Shown here: positions 24,848-32,865 of the stretch, one piece after another
How positions within the stretch are numbered: position 1 is the stretch's first letter
Layout: each line of letters begins with the position of its first letter
Position numbers and translations under genes: made by a program
Origin: JAYPHU01 sp038127535
GTDB taxonomy: Bacteria; Pseudomonadota; Alphaproteobacteria; Rhodospirillales; UBA2165
Length of the DNA stretch: 64,000 nt
Assembly: GCA_038127535.1 (NCBI GenBank)
Contig: JAYPHU010000002.1
Location: 130,857-194,856, forward strand
Reading direction: 5' to 3'
The notes under the pieces: generated by a model
Told to the model about the DNA's origin: nothing
Seen by the model: only the letters and a program-made list of their open reading frames with translations
Database searches by the model: none

Positions 24848-25135
24848 ATGTCGGTGTATTTGATTGTCGATGAACTGGGGATCAGCGACGAAGGAAAATT
24901 GAAGGAATATCTGGCCTCCGCCGGGGCGTTGTTGAAGGCCAGCGGGGGTAAGCTCCTGGCCTCCGCCGTGCCGCATGTTCTGGAAGGCGATTGGAAGCCG
25001 AAGAAAGTGGTGCTGATCGAATTCCCGGATCAGGAAACACTGGACCGGTTTTGGACCTCAAGCGAATACCGGGAACTGGCGAAAATTCGCCAAGCCGTCT
25101 CCGACAACAACATCATCACGGTCGAAAGCCTATGA
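24848..25135 (+). CDS. DUF1330-family small protein
   Basis: A 95-residue dimeric alpha/beta-barrel (ferredoxin-like) protein. It matches DUF1330 in size and in the segments VYLIVDELGI, HVLEGDWKPKKVVLIEFPD and FWTSSEYRELAKIRQ. Relatives are found near catabolic genes; no reaction is established. Strong ribosome site (ACAGGAGGTG). Its stop overlaps the start of the DctP-like gene by four bases (ATGA). Confidence 0.85.
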   Translation: MSVYLIVDELGISDEGKLKEYLASAGALLKASGGKLLASAVPHVLEGDWKPKKVVLIEFPDQETLDRFWTSSEYRELAKIRQAVSDNNIITVESL

Positions 25136-26061
25136 CCGAGCTGGTCCGCCTGTATTTCGGCGGCTACGGCCCGCCGACCACGACCCACAGCCGGGGGCTG
25201 AAGTTCATCGGCGACAAGCTGGAAGAACAGTTCGGTGACCGGGTCTCCATCCACTACGTCTGGAACGTGATGGACTTGGGCTACAAGGGCGAAGCGACCT
25301 TGTGGCTTGCCGAATGCGGCATTCTCTCCCTCGCCTATCAGTCGACCAGCTACCTGACCGACCGGGTGCCGGAGCTTGGTTTCGTCGATCTGCCCTTCAT
25401 GTTCCGGGATAATGACCATGCCCGGGCCGCCACCGACGGCGCGCTCGGCCAACACCTGATCAAGTGCATCGAGATGCGGGTGCCCAACTACAAGATGCTC
25501 GGATTTTTCGAGAACGGTTTCCGGCATATGTCCAACAAGCTACGGCCCATCGAGACGCCGGCGGACCTCAAAGACATGTCCATGCGGGTTCTGCCCAGCA
25601 AAGTGCATGCGAGAACGTTTGAGCTCTTGGGCGCGGAGCCTTGGCGGATTGATCTCACTGAAGCCATCGAACGGGTGGTCAACGGCACCATAGACGCCCA
25701 GGAAAACCCGTTCGCCAATACGGTCACCTACGGGGTGCACAAGTATCACAAGTTCCACACCATCAGCTCTCACTTCTATCTGTCCCGCGGGCTGTTTTGC
25801 CACCGGCCCACCTTTGAGGCGCTCCCCGGCGACATCGCCACGGCGTTTCAGGCCGCCGCGATTGAGGCCATCGACCATCAGCGGGACCTTGCCGTCGAGG
25901 AAGAAGATATCGCCCTGCAGGCCATCCGGGACGAAGGCTGTACGGTGACCGAGCTTGATGATCCCCATCGCCAGGCCTTTGCCGAGACGGTCGAGCCCAT
26001 CTATGCGGAAGCACGGGCCGAACTCGGCGACGAAATGTTCGATATCCTGGCGAAAATATAG
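25132..26061 (+). CDS. TRAP DctP-like protein without signal peptide
   Basis: A 309-residue protein with the DctP fold signature: a first domain starting VRLYFGGYGPPTTTHSRGLK, then MLGFFENGFRHMSNKLRPIE, PADLKDMSMRVLPSKVHART, and the Q/N-bearing NGTIDAQENPFANTVTYG. Normal DctP proteins are periplasmic and carry a signal peptide; here the ATG at 25132 leads straight into the first strand and the overlap with DUF1330 fixes this start. No TRAP permease genes are nearby. It may be a cytoplasmic binding protein, or the true transporter is elsewhere. It is followed after 3 bases by the double-ABM gene. Confidence 0.8.
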   Translation: MTELVRLYFGGYGPPTTTHSRGLKFIGDKLEEQFGDRVSIHYVWNVMDLGYKGEATLWLAECGILSLAYQSTSYLTDRVPELGFVDLPFMFRDNDHARAATDGALGQHLIKCIEMRVPNYKMLGFFENGFRHMSNKLRPIETPADLKDMSMRVLPSKVHARTFELLGAEPWRIDLTEAIERVVNGTIDAQENPFANTVTYGVHKYHKFHTISSHFYLSRGLFCHRPTFEALPGDIATAFQAAAIEAIDHQRDLAVEEEDIALQAIRDEGCTVTELDDPHRQAFAETVEPIYAEARAELGDEMFDILAKI

Positions 26062-26064
26062 CCC

Positions 26065-26673
26065 ATGGACCGCGCGGTTTATCTGTTCGCCTATGTGGAG
26101 GCCGCGCCGAACGGCCAGGACGATGCGGCCGATTGTTTGATCGAGTTCGGGACTCTGGCGCAGGAGTCTGAGGGCTGCCAATACGCGGCGGCGCTGCAAT
26201 CGATGAGCCGTCCCGGCGAGTTCGCGCTGGCGCAAGCCTGGGAGGATATGGAAGCCCTCGACGGGTTTTGGACCTCCGGTCCCGCCAAGTCCTTATTGCA
26301 TGAAATGGATGGTGTGCTGGTCGCGCCCATGGATATCCGCCGGCATTTCGCGCTGCACGAGGCCGAGCCGGTGTTGGACAACACCGATGCCATCCATGTG
26401 ATCACCCATGTGGACGTGGTGCCGGTGAACGAAGACGCCGGCCGCCGGCAAGTGGAAGGCCATACGTCGAAAATGATCGGAGTGGCCGGGTGCCTGGTCG
26501 CCGGGGGTTATGCCCAGATCGGCAAAAGCAACCACATGACCCTGTGGGAAGTCTGGGGGGACGCGGAGAGCCGCGCCCGGCACCTGTCCCTGGCGCACGT
26601 GATGTCCTTCCGCGCTGATTTATTACCGCTCAGCGGCAGCCCCTACGACGCTAGACTGTTTCGGGTTATTTAG
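26065..26673 (+). CDS. Protein with two ABM-like ferredoxin-fold domains
   Basis: A 202-residue protein that looks internally duplicated. The first half (VYLFAYVEAAPNGQD, EGCQYAAALQSMSRPGEFAL) and the second half (HVITHVDVVPVNEDAG, VAGCLVAGGYAQIGKSNHMT) each fit the antibiotic-biosynthesis-monooxygenase / dimeric alpha-beta barrel pattern, where two such units make one active barrel. Function unknown; ABM proteins include cofactor-free oxygenases and quinol-forming enzymes. It ends the coupled set DUF1330, DctP-like, ABM. Confidence 0.65.
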   Translation: MDRAVYLFAYVEAAPNGQDDAADCLIEFGTLAQESEGCQYAAALQSMSRPGEFALAQAWEDMEALDGFWTSGPAKSLLHEMDGVLVAPMDIRRHFALHEAEPVLDNTDAIHVITHVDVVPVNEDAGRRQVEGHTSKMIGVAGCLVAGGYAQIGKSNHMTLWEVWGDAESRARHLSLAHVMSFRADLLPLSGSPYDARLFRVI

Positions 26674-26703
26674 CAGCCTTCATCCCCGACCCATATAAAC
26701 ATA

Positions 26704-26755
26704 GGTGCGCGGATCACGCCTCGCGGATCAAGTCCGCGGGCGGTCCGCGCATGAC
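26704..26755. repeat. Palindromic repeat, inverted copy of the GTCATGCGCGGACC family
   Basis: Reads GGTGCGCGGATCAC, an inner palindrome CGCGGATCAAGTCCGCG, then GGTCCGCGCATGAC. It has the same outer arms as 17101, 21369 and 34277, in opposite orientation, with a fourth different centre. Confidence 0.75.
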
Positions 26756-26781
26756 TAAAAATTTAATTGCAAAAAATACTA

Positions 26782-26834
26782 GTCATCCACGGGCCGGCGC
26801 GGGTTAAGCCCGCGCAGAGACCCGTGGACTCATG
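26782..26834. repeat. Nested palindromic repeat, CCACGGG arm family
   Basis: Outer arms GTCATCCACGGG and CCCGTGGACTCATG surround an inner perfect palindrome GCGCGGGTTAAGCCCGCGC. Simple copies of the outer family, without the inner palindrome, are at 28013, 40061, 40734 and 42407. Confidence 0.75.
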
Positions 26835-26852
26835 TTGACAAAATAAAGGGCG

Positions 26853-27692
26853 TCACCGCTCCACCGGGAATCCAACGATTGAGCCCCATTCGGTCCAGGA
26901 GCCGTCATAGACAAACACATTCTCATGACCGAGGATGAAGGTCATCGCGATCCAGGCGAAGGTCGCCCGGTGAGACAGGCGGCAATAGCACACCACCTCG
27001 TCAAACTTATCGGGCTCGCAGCCGACGGAGCCCAGGCGCTCTTTGATCTCGTCCGCCGATTTGAATGTGTCGTCCTCGTTCAGCAGCTCTTTAAAGAACA
27101 GGTGCTTGGCGCCGGGGATACGGCCGCCCCGCTCCGCGCCGTGGTCGAACTGGCCGTACTCCATCACCCGCTCGCCGGAGTATTCTTCCGGGCTGCGAAC
27201 ATCCAAGAGGAACCGGCCGGCATCGCCCAGGTGGTCCCTGACGTTTTCCCGGCCCAACCGCATGGACTCGTCAGCCGGTTGCGGGACGTAGTCGACCGCC
27301 TCCACTTCCGGGACCTGATCGGTCATCGGCCTGCCGTCATTGATCCATTTCACGCGACTGCCGTCCAGCAAGTATAATTCCGGATGGCCCGCCATTTTCA
27401 GCGCCCAATAGGCATAGGTGCCGTACTGCACCGGCTCGCCGTAGAGCACCACCCGGTCTTTTTCGGAAATCCCCACGGCGCTCAAGCGCTTGGCCAGTTC
27501 CTCAGGGAACACAAATTGCCGGTCCGTGTCGTGCCAGCACAGGTCCTTCCAGAAGAAATTGATCGCGCCTGGAATGTGGGACTCGGCATAGGCCGCCTCG
27601 TCGCCTTTCTTGGCGGAGACTTCGATCACTTTTATGGTGGGGTCCAGCAGCCGGTCGGCCAGCCAATCGGCGGAAACAATGGGGGATGTCAT
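26853..27692 (-). CDS. Thiosulfate/3-mercaptopyruvate sulfurtransferase (two rhodanese domains)
   Basis: A 279-residue tandem rhodanese. The N-terminal, inactive domain includes HIPGAINFFWKDLCWHD; the C-terminal domain has the active Cys (about residue 237) in YCRLSHRATFAWIAM. It moves sulfane sulfur from thiosulfate or 3-mercaptopyruvate to an acceptor such as cyanide or thiols. The CRLSHRA loop does not decide between the two donors. It has no signal peptide, so it acts in the cytoplasm. It stands alone between two repeat-rich spacers. Confidence 0.9.
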   Translation of the reverse strand: MTSPIVSADWLADRLLDPTIKVIEVSAKKGDEAAYAESHIPGAINFFWKDLCWHDTDRQFVFPEELAKRLSAVGISEKDRVVLYGEPVQYGTYAYWALKMAGHPELYLLDGSRVKWINDGRPMTDQVPEVEAVDYVPQPADESMRLGRENVRDHLGDAGRFLLDVRSPEEYSGERVMEYGQFDHGAERGGRIPGAKHLFFKELLNEDDTFKSADEIKERLGSVGCEPDKFDEVVCYCRLSHRATFAWIAMTFILGHENVFVYDGSWTEWGSIVGFPVER

Positions 27693-28023
27693 GGGCTCAT
27701 TCTCTCAGTTAAATCGGCATATGCTTAACAAGCGGGCCCACCAAAGTATACAAAGATTGGGAGAGCCTTCGCCCTACGCCCACTTCCCTCTAAACCGTAG
27801 CCGCGTCGTGCCCGCGGTGCCGTCCACAACGTGGCGGCAATTCTCGGGTATCCATCCAACGTTTGATCCTCTCTCTGTGATGCCCATGGTCCCCCGAGAC
27901 TTGGCTTCGCCAACTCGGGGGTGACGCATACAGGGGGAGAAGGGATACGCCGTTAGCCTGTACCCGGACTTGATTCGGGTATGATCCGCGTACCCATTTA
28001 CATTCACCGTATTGATCCACGGG
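27693..28023. other. 331-base spacer with palindromic repeats
   Basis: Holds the leader of the rhodanese gene, then a CCCCCGAGACTTGG/CCAACTCGGGGG element (27890-27929), a TACCCGGACTTGATTCGGGTA unit (about 27959-27981) joined to a GATCCGCGTACCC half-arm, and the start of the CCACGGG element at 28013. No gene is seen. Confidence 0.6.
27890..27929. repeat. Palindromic repeat, CCCCCGAG...CTCGGGGG family
   Basis: Uninterrupted copy with a short CTTCG loop, ending in GTGACGC. The copy at 49774-49836, read in reverse complement, has the same flanks but a second palindrome in the loop. Confidence 0.75.
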
Positions 28024-28040
28024 TCAAGCCCGTGGACGAC
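28013..28040. repeat. Palindromic repeat overlapping the 3' end of a gene
   Basis: GATCCACGGGTCAAGCCCGTGGACGAC. On the minus strand it encodes the last residues (RPRA) and the TGA stop of the flavoprotein gene ending at 28024. Confidence 0.7.
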
Positions 28041-29712
28041 GCACCCCGTCCCTCTCAAACACGATCCCGCCGTCGCTGTCCCGCTCCAGCCGGGTGACTG
28101 CGCGCCAGTTGGCGTCGTCAGTGTCGGGATAATCCAGCCGGTAGTGCGCGCCCCGGCTTTCGGTGCGATTGACCGCCGCCGTCGCCAGCAACCGGCCCAA
28201 CAGCGAGAGATTGCGTACACTGAGCGCGCTTTCCAGCTCCTGGCCCAGCACCTTGGCCGAGCCCCGCGCCTCTTCGGCCAGGCGCATGGCGGGCATGTCC
28301 TCTGCCTCGATCCGGGCATATTCGGCGAGCGCCTCGTTGCACCCCTCTTCTGTCCGGAGCGGTCCCAGTTTCTCGTGCGCCAGCATCCGACAGTTCAAGC
28401 GCACCTCCGATTGCAGCGGGCCCGACCCCCTGGCCATCATCTCGGCCAGCCAGTCCGCCGCGTCCGCCGGGATATCCACAGGCGATTGATCCCCGGACAA
28501 AGACTTAGCGGCCGCCCGGCCCGCCCGCCGGCCATAGACCAGGGAGGCAGAGAGCGCGGAGCCGCCGATCCGGTTGCCGCCGTGAATGCCCCCCGCCGTT
28601 TCGCCCGCCGCCCACAGCCCGTCCACGGGCGTCTTGCCGTCCGTGTCGATCCGTAAGCCGCCGAGCCAGGTGTGACTGCCGGGCGCCACCTCCAGCGGCG
28701 TCTCGGTGATGTCGATACCCCGATGCAGGCAGGTCTTATAGACGTGCGGGATGGCCTTCTGAATGGTCTCCACCGGCACCTGGGTGGCGTCCATGAAGAT
28801 ACCGCCGGTGAGCCCGGCCCGGCCCGCGTGAATTTCCCGCGCCATGGCGAGAATGACCTCGGACCGGGTGCTGTGCTCCGCCGTGTCCGGATAATAGCGC
28901 TTCAAGAACTCCTCGCCGTCCTGATTGCGGAATACCGCGCCCGCATTGATGAAGCCCGTCGGGTGCGGTGCGAAGCCGAACAGTTCCTCCGGGGAGCAGC
29001 ACATGGCCTGAAAGTCGATCATCTCGATCCCCAGCAGCGGCGCGCCGGCGCGGAAGCCCAGCACATAGCCGTCGCCGGTTACCTGGGGCGGATTGTCATT
29101 TACATAAAACAGCCCGCTGCCCCCGCCGGTACACAGGATCACCTGATCCGCCGCGTACGCCACCAAAGTGCCGTCGCCGTAATCCACGCCCCAGGCGCCG
29201 ATCACCTTGCCGCGGTCGGTCACCAGATCGACGATCGCGGTCAGGGAATGTTTGTCGATCCGCGCATCGCCCCGCAGTTTCGCCGACAGGGTCTTAGTCA
29301 CCATATTGCCGGTGGTGTCATAGTGATGCACGGCGCGAGGGCGGCTGTGGCTCGGAAACAGCTTCAGATCCAGCTCGCCGGCATCATCGGTGACAAAGTC
29401 CGCGCCCCAGGCCTGGAGGTCCTTCACCACCTGGACGATATCCTCGCACCAGACCCGGGCAAGCTCCGGATCGATCAGCTCGCCGCCGTGTTCCAAAATT
29501 TCGGCGAGGTGAATTTCGGGCGTATCGTCCTTGCCCATCGCAGCGGCAAACCCGCCGCGCGCCACCGTCGTGGTGCCGCTGGTCGCCCGGCCCTTGGTCG
29601 CCTGGATGGCGCTGACGCCTGCTTCCGCGCATTCAAACGCGGCCATGGCCGCCGCCGCGCCGCCGCCGACAATCAGCACATCGGTTGTGAACTTTCGTGT
29701 CTCGATACTCAT
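28024..29712 (-). CDS. FAD-binding fumarate reductase/succinate dehydrogenase-type flavoprotein
   Basis: A 562-residue flavoprotein. The FAD motif is DVLIVGGGAAAAMAAFECA; RPRAVHHYDTTGNM and GGIHGGNRIGGSALSASLVY are the usual His/Arg active-site and FAD regions; a C-terminal helical domain contains NRTESRGAHYRLDYP. It resembles L-aspartate oxidase, adenylylsulfate reductase A and succinate dehydrogenase A, but no iron-sulfur or membrane subunit is adjacent. The ATG overlaps the stop of the UPF0261 gene (ATGA). The final residues come from a palindromic repeat, so the C terminus may be recently altered. Confidence 0.88.
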   Translation of the reverse strand: MSIETRKFTTDVLIVGGGAAAAMAAFECAEAGVSAIQATKGRATSGTTTVARGGFAAAMGKDDTPEIHLAEILEHGGELIDPELARVWCEDIVQVVKDLQAWGADFVTDDAGELDLKLFPSHSRPRAVHHYDTTGNMVTKTLSAKLRGDARIDKHSLTAIVDLVTDRGKVIGAWGVDYGDGTLVAYAADQVILCTGGGSGLFYVNDNPPQVTGDGYVLGFRAGAPLLGIEMIDFQAMCCSPEELFGFAPHPTGFINAGAVFRNQDGEEFLKRYYPDTAEHSTRSEVILAMAREIHAGRAGLTGGIFMDATQVPVETIQKAIPHVYKTCLHRGIDITETPLEVAPGSHTWLGGLRIDTDGKTPVDGLWAAGETAGGIHGGNRIGGSALSASLVYGRRAGRAAAKSLSGDQSPVDIPADAADWLAEMMARGSGPLQSEVRLNCRMLAHEKLGPLRTEEGCNEALAEYARIEAEDMPAMRLAEEARGSAKVLGQELESALSVRNLSLLGRLLATAAVNRTESRGAHYRLDYPDTDDANWRAVTRLERDSDGGIVFERDGVRRPRA

Positions 29713-30953
29713 GCTTTGATCATCCCCAGAAACTCTTCCACGCAGGCGTCGGCAAACGCCTGATCATTAATATGCAACTCCAGTACTTTCACCTCGCCGC
29801 TTGTCAGCTTCGATGTGATCCGGTCGGTAAAACGCTGGTCTTCGTCCGGCTTGTTCCAGGAGCCGACCACATTGCCGGCCAAATCAGTCGTCTCCCGGAT
29901 CACGTGCTGGCTGAACCCTTTGGCCGGGATCATCACGCTGACCGGGCCTTTGGCCTGGTTAAGCCGTTCGGCAAACATATCGCCCAGCCGTTCCATTTCG
30001 TCGCCGTTGGTCCGCATCAAGAGTATCTCGTTGTTGTACTGATAGAACTCCCGGTCCTGGAAGCGTTGCGGGCATTCGCCGACCCACCAGTTGCAGTGAT
30101 CGATGGCGCCCGGCGCGACCACCTGGGGCAGGCCCGCCGCACCGGCGGAGGTCAGCCGGTTGTCCCCGGGCTTATAGACCCCGTCGTTCAACAGATCGAT
30201 CATCTCCGACGTGGTAAGATCAATCGCGCCGGCCAGTTCCTTCGCCGCCGCCAGGTTCTCCAGCGCCTTGCCGCCAGGCCCGGAGGCGTGAAAGTGCATC
30301 ACCTCGAACCCTTCCGCCTCCAGCCGGTCGGTGATCCGGTCCACAGCTTTCTGCAGATTGCCGAAGGTGGAGAGCCCGACCAGGGGCGGATGATCTTCGG
30401 TGCGGGATTTGCGCGCGTCATACACCCGCGCCATGCCGGCCGTGGCGTGAGCCGCGTTCTCGATCACCGATTTCACGATCCGGTTCATCACGATGTCGCT
30501 GATGGTCGGGAACATGGCGATATCGCTTTCCGCCACGTACCATTGCACCGCGGCTGTCGCCGCGACAGGCGTGACCATGACCTTGGGGAACAAGGGTGGC
30601 AGGGCCCGCATCATCCCGCAAAAGACCGTGCAGCCGTTAGCCCCGCCGACGCCCATCACGCCCGAAATTTCGCCGGCGTTGAATTTCTCCAGCAGCGCCT
30701 CGGTCCCGCCCCGTATCATGGCGTCGGAGGCCTTGAACCGGTCGAGCGCGCCCAAAGACTCCCAGCTTGCCCCGGCGCGGCGGGTCAACGCATCACCGCC
30801 GATATCCGCGCCCGCAATATTGTGCGGTTTCAACGACAAATCCATCAGCCAGGGTTCGGCCCCGGCGTCCCGCACTTTCTCGCAGGCACAGACCGCCGCC
30901 TCTGCCTTGCTGTCGAGGGTGGCCAGCACCGCGATGACGGGCTTTGCCGCCAC
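29709..30953 (-). CDS. UPF0261/Tm-1-like ATP-binding protein
   Basis: A 414-residue protein of the Tm-1-like family (related to the N-terminal part of the tomato Tm-1 virus-resistance protein). Typical segments are IAVLATLDSKAEAAVCACEK, GVGGANGCTVFCGMMRALP, LVGLSTFGNLQKAVDRI and HFHASGPGGKALENL. The plant protein binds ATP; the bacterial role is not established. The GTG start directly follows the stop of the upstream PEP-hydrolase-like gene, its usual partner (the two are fused in plants). Confidence 0.87.
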   Translation of the reverse strand: MAAKPVIAVLATLDSKAEAAVCACEKVRDAGAEPWLMDLSLKPHNIAGADIGGDALTRRAGASWESLGALDRFKASDAMIRGGTEALLEKFNAGEISGVMGVGGANGCTVFCGMMRALPPLFPKVMVTPVAATAAVQWYVAESDIAMFPTISDIVMNRIVKSVIENAAHATAGMARVYDARKSRTEDHPPLVGLSTFGNLQKAVDRITDRLEAEGFEVMHFHASGPGGKALENLAAAKELAGAIDLTTSEMIDLLNDGVYKPGDNRLTSAGAAGLPQVVAPGAIDHCNWWVGECPQRFQDREFYQYNNEILLMRTNGDEMERLGDMFAERLNQAKGPVSVMIPAKGFSQHVIRETTDLAGNVVGSWNKPDEDQRFTDRITSKLTSGEVKVLELHINDQAFADACVEEFLGMIKA

Positions 30954-31793
30954 TTACGCGGGCCTCGTCACGGATTTAAAACCTTGGGTCACGCGGGGCA
31001 CCGACTCTTCAATGGGGAACCGTTCGGCCGACGAGCCGCCCACATAGCCGTCGAGCCGGGGCGCAGTTTTCCAGAAGGCGGCGAAATCCTCCGGCGTCTC
31101 GATGGAACCGCCGTGGCAGGTCACCATGATGCCGCTGTGTTTGCCCGACAGGGCATCCAGCACGCTTTCGGTGCGGCCCACCGCCGCATCCGCGTCCATC
31201 ACGGTGTGCGAGCCGATGGTGCCGCCCGAGGAATTTCCGTAGTGGACGATGATGTTGTTGGCGCCCGCCTCGGCCATGGCCAGCGCTTCGTCCACGTTGG
31301 TGACAAAGGCCTTGGTGAACATGCCTTGGGATGACGCGTAGGCCAGCACTGCCACTTCTTTGTCGTAGCCAATGCCGGTCTCTTCCAAGTCGGAGCGGAA
31401 CCTGCCGTCGATCAGCACCACGGTCGGGCAGTTCACAAACCCGTCCACCCCGGCGGCGATGCAGGTATCCACGAACCGTTCCATATCCCGGGTCGGATCG
31501 ACGCAGAGCAGCCCGGCGATCACCGGGCACTCGCTGACCACATTGATCAGGGAGCGTTCGCAGAGCTCCAACGTGATGGCGTTGGCGTCGCCGATGGGCA
31601 GATAGCCGGCCATGGAGCTCAGCCCCTGCATGCGGAAGTACGCCAGATCATGGGTGGTGACCATGTCGGCCCCACCCCTGGCCGCCATCTTGGCGGTGAT
31701 GCCGGTGCCGCAGAGCGCGTCATAGACGGCGCGGCCCGCTTTACGCTCCGCCGCCAGTCTGGCGTTGATCTCGTCTCGTGTGAACTTGGCCAT
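30954..31793 (-). CDS. Phosphoenolpyruvate hydrolase/TIM-barrel signal-transduction family protein
   Basis: A 279-residue TIM-barrel protein of the family paired with UPF0261. Recognisable parts are GTGITAKMAARGGADMVTTH, CPVIAGLLCVDPTRDMERF, GFVNCPTVVLIDGRFRSDL and HYGNSSGGTIGSHTVMD. The annotation 'phosphoenolpyruvate hydrolase' is inherited from PEP-mutase relatives; the actual reaction is unknown. It is first in a three-gene minus-strand operon with no gap to the UPF0261 gene. Confidence 0.87.
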   Translation of the reverse strand: MAKFTRDEINARLAAERKAGRAVYDALCGTGITAKMAARGGADMVTTHDLAYFRMQGLSSMAGYLPIGDANAITLELCERSLINVVSECPVIAGLLCVDPTRDMERFVDTCIAAGVDGFVNCPTVVLIDGRFRSDLEETGIGYDKEVAVLAYASSQGMFTKAFVTNVDEALAMAEAGANNIIVHYGNSSGGTIGSHTVMDADAAVGRTESVLDALSGKHSGIMVTCHGGSIETPEDFAAFWKTAPRLDGYVGGSSAERFPIEESVPRVTQGFKSVTRPA

Positions 31794-31900
31794 GATCCTC
31801 TCTCTCCCGCTCGAGTGTAGCGGCTTATCCGGCCAAGCGAAACCGGTTGCGCATCGGACGGCCCGCGTTAAGGTCTGGGCAGAGGACGACGGAGGAACAC

Positions 31901-32650
31901 ATGCGTCTGGACGGAAAAATCGCCATTGTCACCGGGGCCGGCGGCGGCATCGGCCGGGCCATTTGTCTGGCGCTGGCGAAGGAAGGCTCGGCCGTGGTCT
32001 GCGGCGATCTTAACGAGGCGACAGCGGCCGAGACCGCGAAACTGATCACCGATGCCAGGGGCCGCGCCGCGATGGTGGCGGGAAACCTCGCCGATGAGCA
32101 GACCTCGAAAGACCTTGTCGCCGCCGCGAAAAGTGAATTCGGCGGGCTGACCACGCTGGTCAACTGCGCCATCCGGGACGTGTCGTACTTGCCGGTGACG
32201 GAATTGCCCATTGAAGAATGGACGGGCTCCATTGATGTGAACCTGACCGGGCCGTTTTACTTGCTGCGCCACGGGATTCCAGAAATAATCGCCGGCGGCG
32301 GGGGCAGCATCATCCTGATCGCCAGCCAGCTCGCCGATGCGCCGAAGCCGGGCCGGGCCTGGTATGCGTCCCAGAAAGGCGCGCTGATGAGCCTGGTCAA
32401 AGCCCTGGCCGTCGATCACGCCAAGGACAATATCCGCGCCAATACCCTGTCCCCCGGCCCCACCGCCGATGAGCGGTTCTTCAGCCAATGGCCCAGCGAA
32501 GAAGCGGCCCACGCCAACGCCAACACCCTCTTTCACCGTCTCGGTGATCCTGACGAGATGGCTGCCGGCGTGGTGTTTCTGGCGAGCGACGAGGCGTCCT
32601 TTGTCACCGGGACGGACCTGCTGATCGACGGCGGCTACACCGCGCAATAG
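31901..32650 (+). CDS. Short-chain dehydrogenase/reductase
   Basis: A 249-residue classical SDR: cofactor motif TGAGGGIGRA, catalytic Ser in ILIASQL, Tyr and Lys in WYASQKGAL, and a C-terminal GTDLLIDGGYTAQ. An acidic residue after beta-2 (CGDLNEA) points to NAD(H) preference. ATG 31901 has GGAGGA 6 bases upstream. It is divergent from the PEP-hydrolase-like operon; substrate unknown. Confidence 0.9.
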   Translation: MRLDGKIAIVTGAGGGIGRAICLALAKEGSAVVCGDLNEATAAETAKLITDARGRAAMVAGNLADEQTSKDLVAAAKSEFGGLTTLVNCAIRDVSYLPVTELPIEEWTGSIDVNLTGPFYLLRHGIPEIIAGGGGSIILIASQLADAPKPGRAWYASQKGALMSLVKALAVDHAKDNIRANTLSPGPTADERFFSQWPSEEAAHANANTLFHRLGDPDEMAAGVVFLASDEASFVTGTDLLIDGGYTAQ

Positions 32651-32780
32651 GCCCAAATTTTTGCGGCGTTTTTGCAGGCACAATCAGGTGCGAGACATCA
32701 ACAAACGGTGTGTCTGCCATGCTCTTGAGTCGCGTTGACACCCCTGGTGCCGTTCCGTATGTTCGCCGCCGTTCCAAGCG

Positions 32781-32794
32781 CTCTTATATAAGAC
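32781..32794. promoter_or_regulatory. Palindromic operator candidate CTCTTATATAAGAC
   Basis: The reverse complement of the 14-base block at 22718-22731. It lies 72 bases before the start of the HMGL-like gene, close to a plausible promoter position. Confidence 0.5.
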
Positions 32795-32865
32795 GATCCG
32801 ATTTCAAGAATTTACAGCCTCGGACAACACAGGTTGAGGGGCGGAATGATCAAGAGGAGAGATCA

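Noticed and set aside
24991..25131. N-terminal extension of the DctP-like protein as a hidden signal peptide
   Set aside because: These codons overlap the DUF1330 gene in another frame and encode a polar, acidic stretch with no hydrophobic core.
28672..29763. 363-codon plus-strand open frame
   Set aside because: Antisense shadow of the flavoprotein gene.
29697..31334. 545-codon plus-strand open frame
   Set aside because: Antisense to the UPF0261 and PEP-hydrolase-like genes, whose proteins match known families; high GC creates long shadow frames.
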